Translations under genes and position numbers: made by a program
Shown here: in pieces, positions 25,542 through 34,287 of the stretch
How positions within the stretch are numbered: the stretch's first letter is position 1
How the letters are laid out: every line of letters starts with the position of its first letter
The notes under the pieces: model-generated
The model's database searches: none
The model's input: only the letters and a program-made list of their open reading frames with translations
Told to the model about the DNA's origin: nothing
Assembly (NCBI RefSeq): GCF_039521975.1
Contig: NZ_BAAACZ010000009.1
Location: 1 to 64,000, forward strand
Direction: 5' to 3'
Source of the DNA: Alkalibacillus silvisoli
Lineage (GTDB): Bacteria > Bacillota > Bacilli > Bacillales > Alkalibacillaceae
DNA length: 64,000 nucleotides

Positions 25542-26537
25542 ATGGGCGTAACAATCTACGATGTAGCTAAAAAAGCAAATGTTTCAATGGCAACTGTTTC
25601 GCGTGTCATTAATGGAAATACAAATGTCAAGCCAACGACTAGACAAAAAGTAATAGATGCGATTAATGAATTAGGTTTTAGACCAAATGCCGTTGCACGA
25701 GGCTTAGCGAGTCGAAAAACGACATCAGTTGGGGTCATTATCCCAGATATATCAAACCTTTTCTTCGCAGAACTGGCACGAGGGATTGAAGACATCGCTT
25801 CAATGTATAAGTACCATATAATTTTAAGTAGTTCGGACCAACAAAAAACTAAAGAACTTGATTTGTTAGATAACATGCTAGAAAAACAAGTCGATGGTGT
25901 GATCTTCATGGGTTCATCTGTAACTGATGAGCATATTGAAGCGTTTGATCGAGCGAATGTTCCAGTTATACTGGCGGCAACGGTGGATGAGTCACAGTCA
26001 CTGCCTTCAGTTAATATTGATTATTACCAAGCGATGAAAGAAGCGGTAGAATCTATCAGTGATGATACCACAAGTGGAATTGGCTTTGTGACATCACCAT
26101 TAAACGCGAAAATTAATGATATGAAAAAACAAGGTTACATAGACGCACTTAAAGAGCGTAGCTTACCATTTAATGAAGAATCCATTTTTGATGGGGATGA
26201 TAGTTATAATTCAGGAATAGAAGCGGCCAATCAGTTTCTTAGTCTATCTCAACCACCAAAAGCGATTATAGCTTCTTCTGACGAAATGGCATTAGGTGTC
26301 ATTCACGGAGCACAAGATAATGGTGTTAAGATCCCAGAAGAGCTAAACGTCATTGGGTTTGACAATACAAGACTAGCCAATATGGTAAGGCCAACATTAA
26401 CTAGTGTGTTGCAACCAATGTATGATATAGGTGCTGTTTCAATGAGATTATTAACAAAATTATTGCAAGGTGAAGATATAGAACAAGAGCAAATTACATT
26501 ACCTCATCGAATTGTTGAAAGGGACTCAACAAAATAA
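25542..26537 (+). CDS. ccpA: Catabolite control protein A (CcpA)
   Basis: A 331-residue LacI/GalR-family regulator. The N-terminal helix-turn-helix and hinge (TIYDVAKKANVSMATVSRVI, then GFRPNAVARGL) bind cre operators. The periplasmic-binding-like core (GVIIPDISNLFFAELARGIE) binds HPr-Ser46-P. It is the global regulator of carbon catabolite control. Its position between aroA and motPS is the B. subtilis order. AAGGAG precedes the ATG. The motPS genes follow 53 bp later and are likely partly cotranscribed. Confidence 0.95.
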   Translation: MGVTIYDVAKKANVSMATVSRVINGNTNVKPTTRQKVIDAINELGFRPNAVARGLASRKTTSVGVIIPDISNLFFAELARGIEDIASMYKYHIILSSSDQQKTKELDLLDNMLEKQVDGVIFMGSSVTDEHIEAFDRANVPVILAATVDESQSLPSVNIDYYQAMKEAVESISDDTTSGIGFVTSPLNAKINDMKKQGYIDALKERSLPFNEESIFDGDDSYNSGIEAANQFLSLSQPPKAIIASSDEMALGVIHGAQDNGVKIPEELNVIGFDNTRLANMVRPTLTSVLQPMYDIGAVSMRLLTKLLQGEDIEQEQITLPHRIVERDSTK

Positions 26538-26590
26538 GAAATATGTCGATATTAATAGTAGACAGGTTAATAGAAATAGGGTGAGAGGTA

Positions 26591-27409
26591 ATGAAAAAAA
26601 GAGACTTATTAACACCGGTAGGGATAGCCCTAGGTGCTACGATGATTTTGTTGGGGATTTTCTTTAATGATGGGATCTCAGGGGTCAGTTCATTTGTTCA
26701 GGTTAGTTCATTTATTGTCGTAATAGGTGGTTTATTAGGTGCTTTATTAGTAAACTTTAATTTAAGCGAAATGAAATTTTGTTTAAAAGTTTTTAAAGAA
26801 GCCTTTAAAGATGATGATTATAATTTGAGGGAATTAATTCAGTTATTTATATCCTTATCAGAAAAAGCTAGACGTGAAGGATTATTAGCATTAGAAAATG
26901 AATTAGATGAATTAGATGATGAATTCATTAAAAAAGGTGTCTACTTAGCAATTGATGGTATTGAACCTGAGGTAATTAACGACATTATGAATGCTGAAAT
27001 TGCTGCAATGGAAGAACGCCATAATAGAGGTAGGAGCATTATTGAGAAAGCTGGTGAATATGCGCCTGCTTGGGGAATGATCGGTACATTAATTGGTTTA
27101 ATCTTAATGTTAAATCATTTAGATGACCCAGGTACAATTGGTCCGAGTATGGCTGTTGCATTATTAACAACTTTTTATGGAATGGTTTTAGCAAACTTAG
27201 TATTCTTACCTATTGCAGGTAAACTAGTATCTAGGACAGAAGAAGAAGTGTTCATGAAACAAGTAATAGTTGAGGGCGTGATTGGAGTTCAATCCGGTCA
27301 GAATCCTAAAATACTAGAAGAAAAGTTAAGTGCATTTCTATCAGGTGAAGAATTAAAAGAGAAGAAACAGGAGGAGCTTGTTGTAGAGGAGAGTCAAAAT
27401 GAAGTCTAA
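26591..27409 (+). CDS. motP: Flagellar stator protein MotP (Na+-type)
   Basis: A 272-residue MotA-family stator subunit with four membrane segments and a large cytoplasmic loop between the second and third. The signature EYAPAWGMIGTLIGLILML near residues 156-174 contains the conserved prolines and glycines of the ion channel. With MotS it forms the ion-conducting stator that drives the flagellar rotor. Location after ccpA identifies MotP, not MotA. GTGAGAGG precedes the ATG. It overlaps motS by 11 bp. Confidence 0.95.
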   Translation: MKKRDLLTPVGIALGATMILLGIFFNDGISGVSSFVQVSSFIVVIGGLLGALLVNFNLSEMKFCLKVFKEAFKDDDYNLRELIQLFISLSEKARREGLLALENELDELDDEFIKKGVYLAIDGIEPEVINDIMNAEIAAMEERHNRGRSIIEKAGEYAPAWGMIGTLIGLILMLNHLDDPGTIGPSMAVALLTTFYGMVLANLVFLPIAGKLVSRTEEEVFMKQVIVEGVIGVQSGQNPKILEEKLSAFLSGEELKEKKQEELVVEESQNEV

Positions 27410-28160
27410 AAGAAGAGGTCAGCCTAAACGTAGTGCTCCAATTTGGATGGTTACATACTCTGACATGGTGACACTAATTTTAGTATTCTTTATCCTGCTA
27501 TTCTCAATGTCACAGATTGATGCTGTTAAATTTAATGCAGTAGCTGAATCTTATCGACAAAATGTTATCTTTGATTTTATGCCTTCAGCAATCCCTTTAG
27601 AAGATCCAACAGATTATGAAGAAGATGATGAAGGTGATTTACCTGATGAAGACGAAGATTTTACTGAAGATCCAGAGATCACTGAAGCAGAAGACGAAGA
27701 AAATTTAGAAGAATTGTATGAAGAAATACAAGATTACTTGGATGATCATAACTTAAATGACGTGATTACAGCAAGTCAAACTGACCGTGGAGTCGTATTA
27801 GTTTTACAAGAACGGGTGCTTTTTAATTCTGGTGAAGCAGAATTAATTGACGACTTTTTACCGTTTTTAGATAAAGTCGCTATTCTATTAGATAACATTC
27901 CTAATGATGTTGAAGTTGAAGGTCATACTGATGATGTTCCAATTGATACTTATCGTTATCCTTCAAACTGGGAACTTTCAACAGCTAGGGCGAGTAGTGT
28001 TATTCGCTATTTTGTTGATGAACAGAGCCTAGATGCGACTCGTTTTCAAGCTACCGGTTTTGCAGAGTTTAAGCCAGTATCGGAAAATGCTACAGAAGAA
28101 GGCTTACAGAGAAATCGGCGTGTAGAAATGATTATTTTAGAATTAAGTCAAAGCAATTGA
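27399..28160 (+). CDS. motS: Flagellar stator protein MotS (Na+-type)
   Basis: A 253-residue MotB-family stator subunit with a single membrane helix carrying the ion-binding Asp (TYSDMVTLILVFFILLFSMS, residues 19-38). The C-terminal OmpA-like peptidoglycan-binding domain includes VEVEGHTDDVPI near 168-179. A leucine occupies the position 11 after the Asp, where I recall MotS having Leu and proton-type MotB having Val. A linker of about 40 residues after the helix is extremely acidic, more than I recall in B. subtilis MotS. The gene overlaps motP by 11 bp, indicating coupled translation. Confidence 0.95.
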   Translation: MKSKRRGQPKRSAPIWMVTYSDMVTLILVFFILLFSMSQIDAVKFNAVAESYRQNVIFDFMPSAIPLEDPTDYEEDDEGDLPDEDEDFTEDPEITEAEDEENLEELYEEIQDYLDDHNLNDVITASQTDRGVVLVLQERVLFNSGEAELIDDFLPFLDKVAILLDNIPNDVEVEGHTDDVPIDTYRYPSNWELSTARASSVIRYFVDEQSLDATRFQATGFAEFKPVSENATEEGLQRNRRVEMIILELSQSN

Positions 28161-28183
28161 TCTACTCAATTATTGGGTAAATG

Positions 28184-28219
28184 AAAGATGACCTCGGTTT
28201 ATTCTGAGGTCATCTTTTT
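28184..28219 (+). terminator. Terminator after motS
   Basis: GATGACCTC and its complement form a stem with an about 10-nt loop and five T residues follow. A repeat end GGCTCTACAATA begins two bases later at 28221. Confidence 0.85.
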
Positions 28220-28220
28220 A

Positions 28221-28262
28221 GGCTCTACAATAATTGTTTAGGTAGCGGCACAATTTAGAGAT
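28221..28262 (+). repeat. Left-end fragment of the ISL3-type repeat
   Basis: The first 40 bases match the left end at 310 at about 34 positions by eye (GGCTCTACAATAATTGTTTA here). The GC-rich module does not follow; AT-rich sequence of unknown origin fills the gap to the acuC stop at 28343. It is a truncated relic placed directly behind the motS terminator. Confidence 0.65.
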
Positions 28263-28342
28263 AAAACCTTCTTGCCTAATGGCTATTTTTATACCTTAGG
28301 CTAAGGAGAGGTTTCATGATTAAGGCCATGAATCCAACATAT

Positions 28343-29515
28343 TCACATCATATATTTTTGCTCATTACGTATAGGTTGCAACAGCTTATTGACAAGAATT
28401 TTGTTTTTTTCTGTAATTTCTTCTTTTCTTGGGATTGGCTTATAAATGTCAGAACGGTCGTGCCATGTTGTTGGTAATGTCACTGGACTTTCTTCGTGCC
28501 ATTTATTAACCCAATTTTTAGGTAATTCGCCGGAAAAAGGTGCTCCACCCTGACTAGCTATTGCCCAAATTTGTGCCCAAGCTCTTGGTACGACACGCCA
28601 AATATCATACCCGCCACCTCCTAATGCGACCCATTTACCGTTACAATAGTCATTTGCGATTTTATGAGCCAACCGTGGAATTTCCTCATAGATTTCCATT
28701 GTACAACAAAGGTGAGAAAGTGGATCAAAGACATGAGCGTCAGCACCATTTTGGGTAACTATAATATCAGGTTTAAAATATGCCGCTATTGTTTCTAAAG
28801 TTTCCTTATAAACTTCTATGAACGATTCATTTTCTGTAAATGCATCTATTGGAATATTAAATGAAGTGCCATAACCTTCATTATGACCTCGTTCATTAAC
28901 GTTTCCCGTACCAGGAAATAAGTATCTTCCAGTTTCATGAATGGATAAAGTACAAACATTAGGATCATCGTAAAAGATCCATTGAACCCCATCTCCATGG
29001 TGAGCATCAGTATCAACATACAGTACTTTATAATTATATTGTTGACGAATATATTTGATCGCAATAGCAGCATCATTGTAAATACAAAAACCAGAGGCTT
29101 TACGCCTAAACCCATGGTGTAGTCCACCACCAAAATTAAGTGCGTGCTTAAAATCACCATTTAGAACAGAGTCTACAGCAGTCAATGTCCCTCCTACCAG
29201 TTGTGCAGCTGCATCGTGCATATGGTCAAAGATTGGTGTATCTTCAGTACCAATTCCAAACTCAAGCCCTTCTTCCTCAGGTAATTCATTGACACTTGCT
29301 CTTTTAACTGCATCAACATATGCTTTGTCATGGACTAATTTAATTTCTTCGTCTGTTGCTTTTCGGGGGGCAAGAATTTGATCATCATTTAGTGCATTCA
29401 TAGATTTTAGTAAATCAAACGTTAGTTCAACGCGTTTTTGATTGAATGGGTGGTCATCACGAAATTTATACTTCTTGAAGTCTTCTGTATAAACAAATGT
29501 TGCTTGATTCATCAT
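28343..29515 (-). CDS. acuC: Acetoin utilization protein AcuC (histone-deacetylase family)
   Basis: A 390-residue class I/II histone-deacetylase-fold enzyme. Zinc and active-site segments visible are GGGLHHGFRRKASGFCIYND near 125-144, DTDAHHGDGVQWIFY near 165-179 and NGADAH near 245. In B. subtilis AcuC removes the acetyl group that AcuA adds to acetyl-CoA synthetase. ATG 29515 overlaps the acuB stop by 4 bp (ATGA), so translation is coupled. Part of an acuABC operon read on the minus strand. Confidence 0.94.
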   Translation of the reverse strand: MMNQATFVYTEDFKKYKFRDDHPFNQKRVELTFDLLKSMNALNDDQILAPRKATDEEIKLVHDKAYVDAVKRASVNELPEEEGLEFGIGTEDTPIFDHMHDAAAQLVGGTLTAVDSVLNGDFKHALNFGGGLHHGFRRKASGFCIYNDAAIAIKYIRQQYNYKVLYVDTDAHHGDGVQWIFYDDPNVCTLSIHETGRYLFPGTGNVNERGHNEGYGTSFNIPIDAFTENESFIEVYKETLETIAAYFKPDIIVTQNGADAHVFDPLSHLCCTMEIYEEIPRLAHKIANDYCNGKWVALGGGGYDIWRVVPRAWAQIWAIASQGGAPFSGELPKNWVNKWHEESPVTLPTTWHDRSDIYKPIPRKEEITEKNKILVNKLLQPIRNEQKYMM

Positions 29516-30159
29516 TTAGATAACCCCGGTATATTTGGCCAAATAACCTCATAGCCGTGCTGCTTAAGTTCATCAATTAACGGCATTGGGTTCATAGTCT
29601 GAATTCTTAATACGATAATTTTTTCGTGATAACTGTCTTGATAAGGATATATGAATACAGAAGATATGTTGGTATTGCGATCACTAATAACTTTAGTGAC
29701 ATGAGGCAATATTCCAACTTTATTTGGAACTTTAACTTCAATTTGAGAGCTTTGTTCATGAATACCGGTCAGTTGTATTAGTCGATACAATAAGTCTTTT
29801 TCTGTAACCATTCCAATCAGTTGATTATTTTTTGTTACTGGAACACAAGCGATTTCATGTTCATAAAATATAGTTGCAATATCTTCAATAAAATCTAATG
29901 GATGAACTGTAATAACGGGTGTTGTCATAATAGATGAGATTTCATGTAGTAAGATTTGTTGGTTATGTGTTTCTTCTAAGATTGATGGTGCAGCGTCTCT
30001 TATGTCACGATCAGACAATATACCAATGACTTGATTGTTTTCACTCACAACAGGAATGTGTCTAATTTTGTGTTTGTTAAGTAATTCTAATGCTTCTTCA
30101 ATACTATTAGTAGGATTTAGTGTAATAACGGACTCTGACATAATTTCTTCTACTAACAT
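29512..30159 (-). CDS. acuB: Acetoin utilization protein AcuB (CBS-CBS-ACT)
   Basis: A 215-residue protein with two CBS domains (residues about 5-55 and 75-135) and a C-terminal ACT-like domain (KVPNKVGILPHVTKVI). Tandem CBS pairs bind adenine nucleotides, so it is probably a regulatory partner of AcuA or AcuC. ATG 30159 is chosen: it follows AGAGAGGTG at the right distance and gives the B. subtilis length. The longer open frame to 30300 would run into acuA. It is in the operon acuA-acuB-acuC. Confidence 0.92.
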   Translation of the reverse strand: MLVEEIMSESVITLNPTNSIEEALELLNKHKIRHIPVVSENNQVIGILSDRDIRDAAPSILEETHNQQILLHEISSIMTTPVITVHPLDFIEDIATIFYEHEIACVPVTKNNQLIGMVTEKDLLYRLIQLTGIHEQSSQIEVKVPNKVGILPHVTKVISDRNTNISSVFIYPYQDSYHEKIIVLRIQTMNPMPLIDELKQHGYEVIWPNIPGLSK

Positions 30160-30172
30160 GTGAACACCTCTC

Positions 30173-30811
30173 TTAGAACCATTGATTATTTCTTCCCATG
30201 AATCGTAAAGAATCAAATGTTTCAACAGACGACTCAGGGACATGTTTACCGATTCGAACAAGTAAGCAATTAGCCGGATGAGAGATAATCTCCGGATCAT
30301 CAGTGGACATCGGTATTAAATCCCCTTTGCCCATCATTTTTTCCATTACTTTTCGATATTCCCATACATTAAGGCCAGTTGATTTCATATCCCAATGCCA
30401 ATAATATTCAGTTGTAATAATGATATAATTTTCCATTTGTGAATCTTTCATAGCTACTTGTAAAATGGAAGAGCCAATTTTTAGACCTCGGTAATCATTA
30501 GATACTTCAATAGCACCAAGTTCGATTAAATCGTCCATTTTAATTTCTGACCATCTTTCTAATGGGTCAGGGTGTAAAAATGTAGCATAACCCACAATCT
30601 TCTCACCATCACGTGCGATAATGACTCGACCTTCTTCAAAGTCAGCAATTGATTTTACTGCTTCGTACTGCTTTTTAGGAGGTCGGAATGCTGTTAAGCC
30701 ATCATCAAAATAATAATCTTCTAATTGCATTGATGGTATAGGCCCTTCTACAATTACTTTCTTTTCCTCTTTGTAAATGGTTTTTTGATGATATGTTTTT
30801 GGATGTTTCAA
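30173..30811 (-). CDS. acuA: Protein acetyltransferase AcuA (GNAT)
   Basis: A 212-residue GNAT-family acetyltransferase. The acetyl-CoA-binding region is around IKMDDLIELGAIEVSNDYRGLKIGSSIL, including the R-G-x-K-I-G-S variant of the Q/RxxGxG/A motif near residue 113. In B. subtilis AcuA acetylates and inactivates acetyl-CoA synthetase AcsA. It is the first gene of acuABC. AGGTGGTG precedes the ATG. Unlike B. subtilis, acsA is not the divergent neighbour here; a PBP gene in the same orientation lies upstream. Confidence 0.93.
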   Translation of the reverse strand: MKHPKTYHQKTIYKEEKKVIVEGPIPSMQLEDYYFDDGLTAFRPPKKQYEAVKSIADFEEGRVIIARDGEKIVGYATFLHPDPLERWSEIKMDDLIELGAIEVSNDYRGLKIGSSILQVAMKDSQMENYIIITTEYYWHWDMKSTGLNVWEYRKVMEKMMGKGDLIPMSTDDPEIISHPANCLLVRIGKHVPESSVETFDSLRFMGRNNQWF

Positions 30812-30873
30812 TGGGACACCACCTAAAAATCATATATAGGTCTATTATAACATGTAAGCACATTGCACTTATA

Positions 30874-30909
30874 TAAAAATTAGCCACTGATTTAATAATC
30901 AGTGGCTAA
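30874..30909. terminator. Terminator after the PBP gene
   Basis: TTAGCCACTGATT and its exact complement surround a 4-nt loop; on the minus strand a run of five T residues follows. It separates the PBP stop codon at 30918 from acuA. Confidence 0.85.
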
Positions 30910-30917
30910 AAATCTTA

Positions 30918-33893
30918 TTATGAGTCATCATTATTTTCTTCATCTTCGTCTTCATCACTGTCATTATCATCGTTCTCATCATCATTACGATCGTCATTGT
31001 TGTCGTTATTATTATCATCATTGTTGTCATTTCCATCTTGTTCTGAACTTGCTTCTTCATCTTCTTCGTCTTCCTCATCTTCACGGCTTTCTTCATCTTC
31101 TTCGTCTTCCTCATCTTCAATTGTACCGTAAACAACAGAATCAGAAGAACTTGATTCATGACCATATAAGCTAACGGCTACAACAGCATAAGCTCGGTCT
31201 TCTGATGGTAAATCATAGCTTGTTGTCGTTGTATGACCAATTTCTTCAAAGTCACCATCTTCTGAAGATGACGATAAAATACGATATCCAACTACTTGAC
31301 CACCAGCTGAATCCCATTCCAAAGTGCCGCTAGAAATTGAAACGTTATTCGGTGAATTTGGATTTCCATCATCCTCAATGTCTTCACTATCACCAACAAT
31401 CAGATCAGACCAATCACCACTACCTAATAAATTACTAATGTCAACTGGGTTGGACCATCCAGAACCAAGCTGATAAGATGTGCCCCAACCATGCTCGTTA
31501 ATAAAGTCTTCTCTTAAAAAGAAACCTTCTTCAGTGAATTCATCAGGTGTTTCATCTACTGCTTCAAATGCTTCTCCATCGATTTGGACTGTACGCCCAG
31601 AAGTCATGCTATTATCTTCTTCTGAGGGTACATGGTCAATATTAAATAGGTCTGTTTGGACTAATCCAAGTTCCTCACACATCTCACTAGGTAAAGATCC
31701 TGATAAAGCACAGTAACTACGTGAGACAATACCACCAGGGCTAGAGAAACGTTCATCAGTTGCGATGAATTCTTGTTCAGCTTCTGTTGCGGCATTGACT
31801 AACTCCGACCAAAAACGTAGGTTATTTCGACTGTAATTACTTTGGTCTAACCTTAATACTGATCGGTCGACAACATGATCGTGAGCGTAGTATCCCATCC
31901 AAGTTCCCATCGTGACATTTGGATTCGATGCGACAAACCATGCATCTTCAAATTGATCTGAGGTTCCTGTCTTTCCAGCCCAATCAACTCCAGAATGATT
32001 AAGAATGCTATTAACATAAGTAGCTGTACCACTATTAATAACATCACGCATCATATCTAGCATTAAATATGACGTTTGAGCTGAGAATACTTCTTCACGG
32101 TCTGTTTCATGCTCATAAACAACCTCACCTTCACGATCGACGATTTTCTCAATCATATAAGGTTCTACATAATCACCTTCATTAGTGAATGTTGCATACG
32201 CAGCTACATTTTGTTCTACAGTTAAATAAGGTGAACCACCTAAGACATTAGATGGCACATTTTCACCATCTGAAATCCCCATACCTTCTAAAAATCTAGC
32301 AGGATTATCATCTTGTTGAATTATATTGATCATAAGCCTAGCAATCGGTACGTTATCTGAGTCTGCCAATGCTGAACGCGCATCAACTAAACCTCTTTGT
32401 TGCTGTGAAATAAAGTTTGATGGTGTCCATGGTGATGTATAACCATCATTATATTCAAATGGAATATCTAATAGAGGTGACCCAGGCTGAATGATCCCTA
32501 GCTCCATACCAACTGCATACCCAAACAATGGTTTCATTGTACTGCCTGGGGGCCGAGTGTTATATGTTGCGTTATTCACTTGTCTTCTGTCAAAGTCTCT
32601 ACCACCAACGAAAGCTAAAATGGCACCAGTTTGGTTTTCCATTAATAAAGCGCCTGCTTCAACAGGGATTTCTTCTGTTTCAACCTCTTCAGTTTCTGGG
32701 TTTTCGATTTGAACGGTTACTGTTCGACCATAATGCTCAAATGAATCTTTCACATCCTGAAAGTTATCATAAATATCTTTATTAATGGTTGTATGAATTT
32801 CTAAACCACTATGTCTTAACTCGTGGCGTGCTAAATCTCGATAATGCTGTTGTGTTGCATCTACTTCTTGATACTCTTCTAAGTCTCCAGCTTCTTCAGC
32901 AAGTTGTTTTGCAATAATATCTCTTGCGCTCATTTCAACTTCATCTGCAACCCAAGGATACTCATCACGTATAGATTCTCTTTTATCTGTGAAGTCTTCA
33001 GTAATGTCATAAGCTAAGGCTTCTTCATATTCATCTTCTGTAACTTTACCTGCTGACAACATTCGATATAACACGGTTTCCATTCGATTTAAACCAGGCT
33101 CCAGTTCTTCATCAGGTTTAATCGAGCCGCCCGATGCATATGGTGTATAACCATAAGGACTTTGTGGTAAACCGGCGATATATGCAGCTTGAGGTAAGTT
33201 TAAATCACTCGCATCGACATCAAAAATACCTTGAGCTGCAGCTTGGATCCCTGCAATATTACGCCCTGTCGAATCACGCCCAAAAGGTACTACATTTAAA
33301 TAGGCTTCCAATATTTCATTTTTATCAAAGAAGTTTTCCATTCTGAGTGCAATGAATATTTCTTCTGCTTTACGTTCAAATGACACTTCACTTGATAAGA
33401 TTTGGTTTTTAACTAACTGCTGAGTCAGTGTACTACCACCTGTTTGAGTAGGAGAACCAGAGAATTCTTGATATAAGGCACGCATGATTGCTTTTGGTAC
33501 AATTCCGTTATGTTCTTCAAAATACTCATCTTCAGTGGCAATTATAGCATCAATGAACATGTCAGAAACTTGCTCAGCGCTAATTTCTTCACGGTGGATA
33601 TCCCCGCGAATTTCACCTAAGTATTCGTTATTAGCGAAGTAGACTTCTGATGTTTCTTCATAGTTATACACCATTTGCTCCATCTCATCAGCTTCACTAA
33701 CCGGGATGTCTTTTACTAGAGAAGCGAAATAACCAACACCAAGTCCCCCAACAAAAAATGCTGAAACAATTCCGATTACAAGGAAAAATAGTGTAATATT
33801 CCACATGATATCAAGTGATACTCTTGTATATTTTGGGAATTTCCCATCTTGAAAAAACATGAGGAATTTATTATGAGATTTATTTTTACTCAT
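30918..33893 (-). CDS. Class A penicillin-binding protein with FnIII domain and acidic tail
   Basis: A 991-residue bifunctional peptidoglycan synthase. One membrane anchor lies at about 31-58. The glycosyltransferase domain has EDEYFEEHNG with catalytic Glu121 and GGSTLTQQLVKN at 152-163. The transpeptidase domain has STMK at 451-454, SDN at 512-514 and KTGT at 641-644. A fibronectin type III-like domain follows at about 840-915. The last 70 residues are almost all Asp, Glu, Asn and Ser. It is outside the membrane. AGGAGGT precedes the ATG. It is most like the PBP1A/4 group of Bacillaceae; a finer name is not justified. The tail suits a high-salt surface. Confidence 0.93.
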   Translation of the reverse strand: MSKNKSHNKFLMFFQDGKFPKYTRVSLDIMWNITLFFLVIGIVSAFFVGGLGVGYFASLVKDIPVSEADEMEQMVYNYEETSEVYFANNEYLGEIRGDIHREEISAEQVSDMFIDAIIATEDEYFEEHNGIVPKAIMRALYQEFSGSPTQTGGSTLTQQLVKNQILSSEVSFERKAEEIFIALRMENFFDKNEILEAYLNVVPFGRDSTGRNIAGIQAAAQGIFDVDASDLNLPQAAYIAGLPQSPYGYTPYASGGSIKPDEELEPGLNRMETVLYRMLSAGKVTEDEYEEALAYDITEDFTDKRESIRDEYPWVADEVEMSARDIIAKQLAEEAGDLEEYQEVDATQQHYRDLARHELRHSGLEIHTTINKDIYDNFQDVKDSFEHYGRTVTVQIENPETEEVETEEIPVEAGALLMENQTGAILAFVGGRDFDRRQVNNATYNTRPPGSTMKPLFGYAVGMELGIIQPGSPLLDIPFEYNDGYTSPWTPSNFISQQQRGLVDARSALADSDNVPIARLMINIIQQDDNPARFLEGMGISDGENVPSNVLGGSPYLTVEQNVAAYATFTNEGDYVEPYMIEKIVDREGEVVYEHETDREEVFSAQTSYLMLDMMRDVINSGTATYVNSILNHSGVDWAGKTGTSDQFEDAWFVASNPNVTMGTWMGYYAHDHVVDRSVLRLDQSNYSRNNLRFWSELVNAATEAEQEFIATDERFSSPGGIVSRSYCALSGSLPSEMCEELGLVQTDLFNIDHVPSEEDNSMTSGRTVQIDGEAFEAVDETPDEFTEEGFFLREDFINEHGWGTSYQLGSGWSNPVDISNLLGSGDWSDLIVGDSEDIEDDGNPNSPNNVSISSGTLEWDSAGGQVVGYRILSSSSEDGDFEEIGHTTTTSYDLPSEDRAYAVVAVSLYGHESSSSDSVVYGTIEDEEDEEDEESREDEEDEEDEEASSEQDGNDNNDDNNNDNNDDRNDDENDDNDSDEDEDEENNDDS

Positions 33894-34030
33894 TTTTAGA
33901 ACCTCCTAAAATGTCGAATATATTATAGCATATCTTGTCGTTGAGTCATATCGTGAAAATTAGTTTAGAAGTTGCATTTTTTTAGAGAATATGCTAAAAA
34001 TATATAACATAATTAAACATGAATATATAA

Positions 34031-34247
34031 TGCAACGAATAGTTGAAGTAGGAGTATACCTCAATGCGACAGAGAGCTAGTGGTTGGTGTGAACTAGTGC
34101 AAGGTATAAGACGAATTACGGCTAGGAGCATTCTCTTTTATAGAGAACGGGTTATACCGTTAATTAATGAAGTGGTAGCAGGGTACTGTTGCAACTAGGG
34201 TGGTAACGCGAGTCCCCTCGTCCCTAAGTGGATGAGGGGATTTTTTT
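34031..34247 (+). promoter_or_regulatory. T-box riboswitch of tyrS
   Basis: The 250-bp leader of tyrS carries the T-box core AGGGTGGTAACGCG at 34197-34210, which pairs with the CCA end of uncharged tRNA. It is followed by a terminator with 11-bp arms at 34213-34223 and 34230-34240 and seven T residues. Stem I lies upstream from about 34031, and a TAC (tyrosine) codon occurs in its GAATTACGG segment as the probable specifier. Uncharged tRNA-Tyr would stabilise the antiterminator and switch tyrS on. Confidence 0.93.
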
Positions 34248-34287
34248 ATGTTTAAATCAATTACAATTAAATTAGGAGGTAAACGTC

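Noticed and set aside
29512..30300. AcuB start at 30300 giving 262 residues
   Set aside because: The extra 47 residues lie inside acuA. ATG 30159 has a proper ribosome-binding site and gives the usual AcuB length.
30899..31174. Met/Lys- and His-rich open frames in the PBP tail region
   Set aside because: They are shadow frames of the low-complexity acidic tail codons of the PBP gene.
31480..31720. Possible CRISPR-like or tandem array in the TCATCTTC-rich tracts
   Set aside because: The tracts are coding triplet repeats for Asp and Glu within the PBP gene, without spacers.
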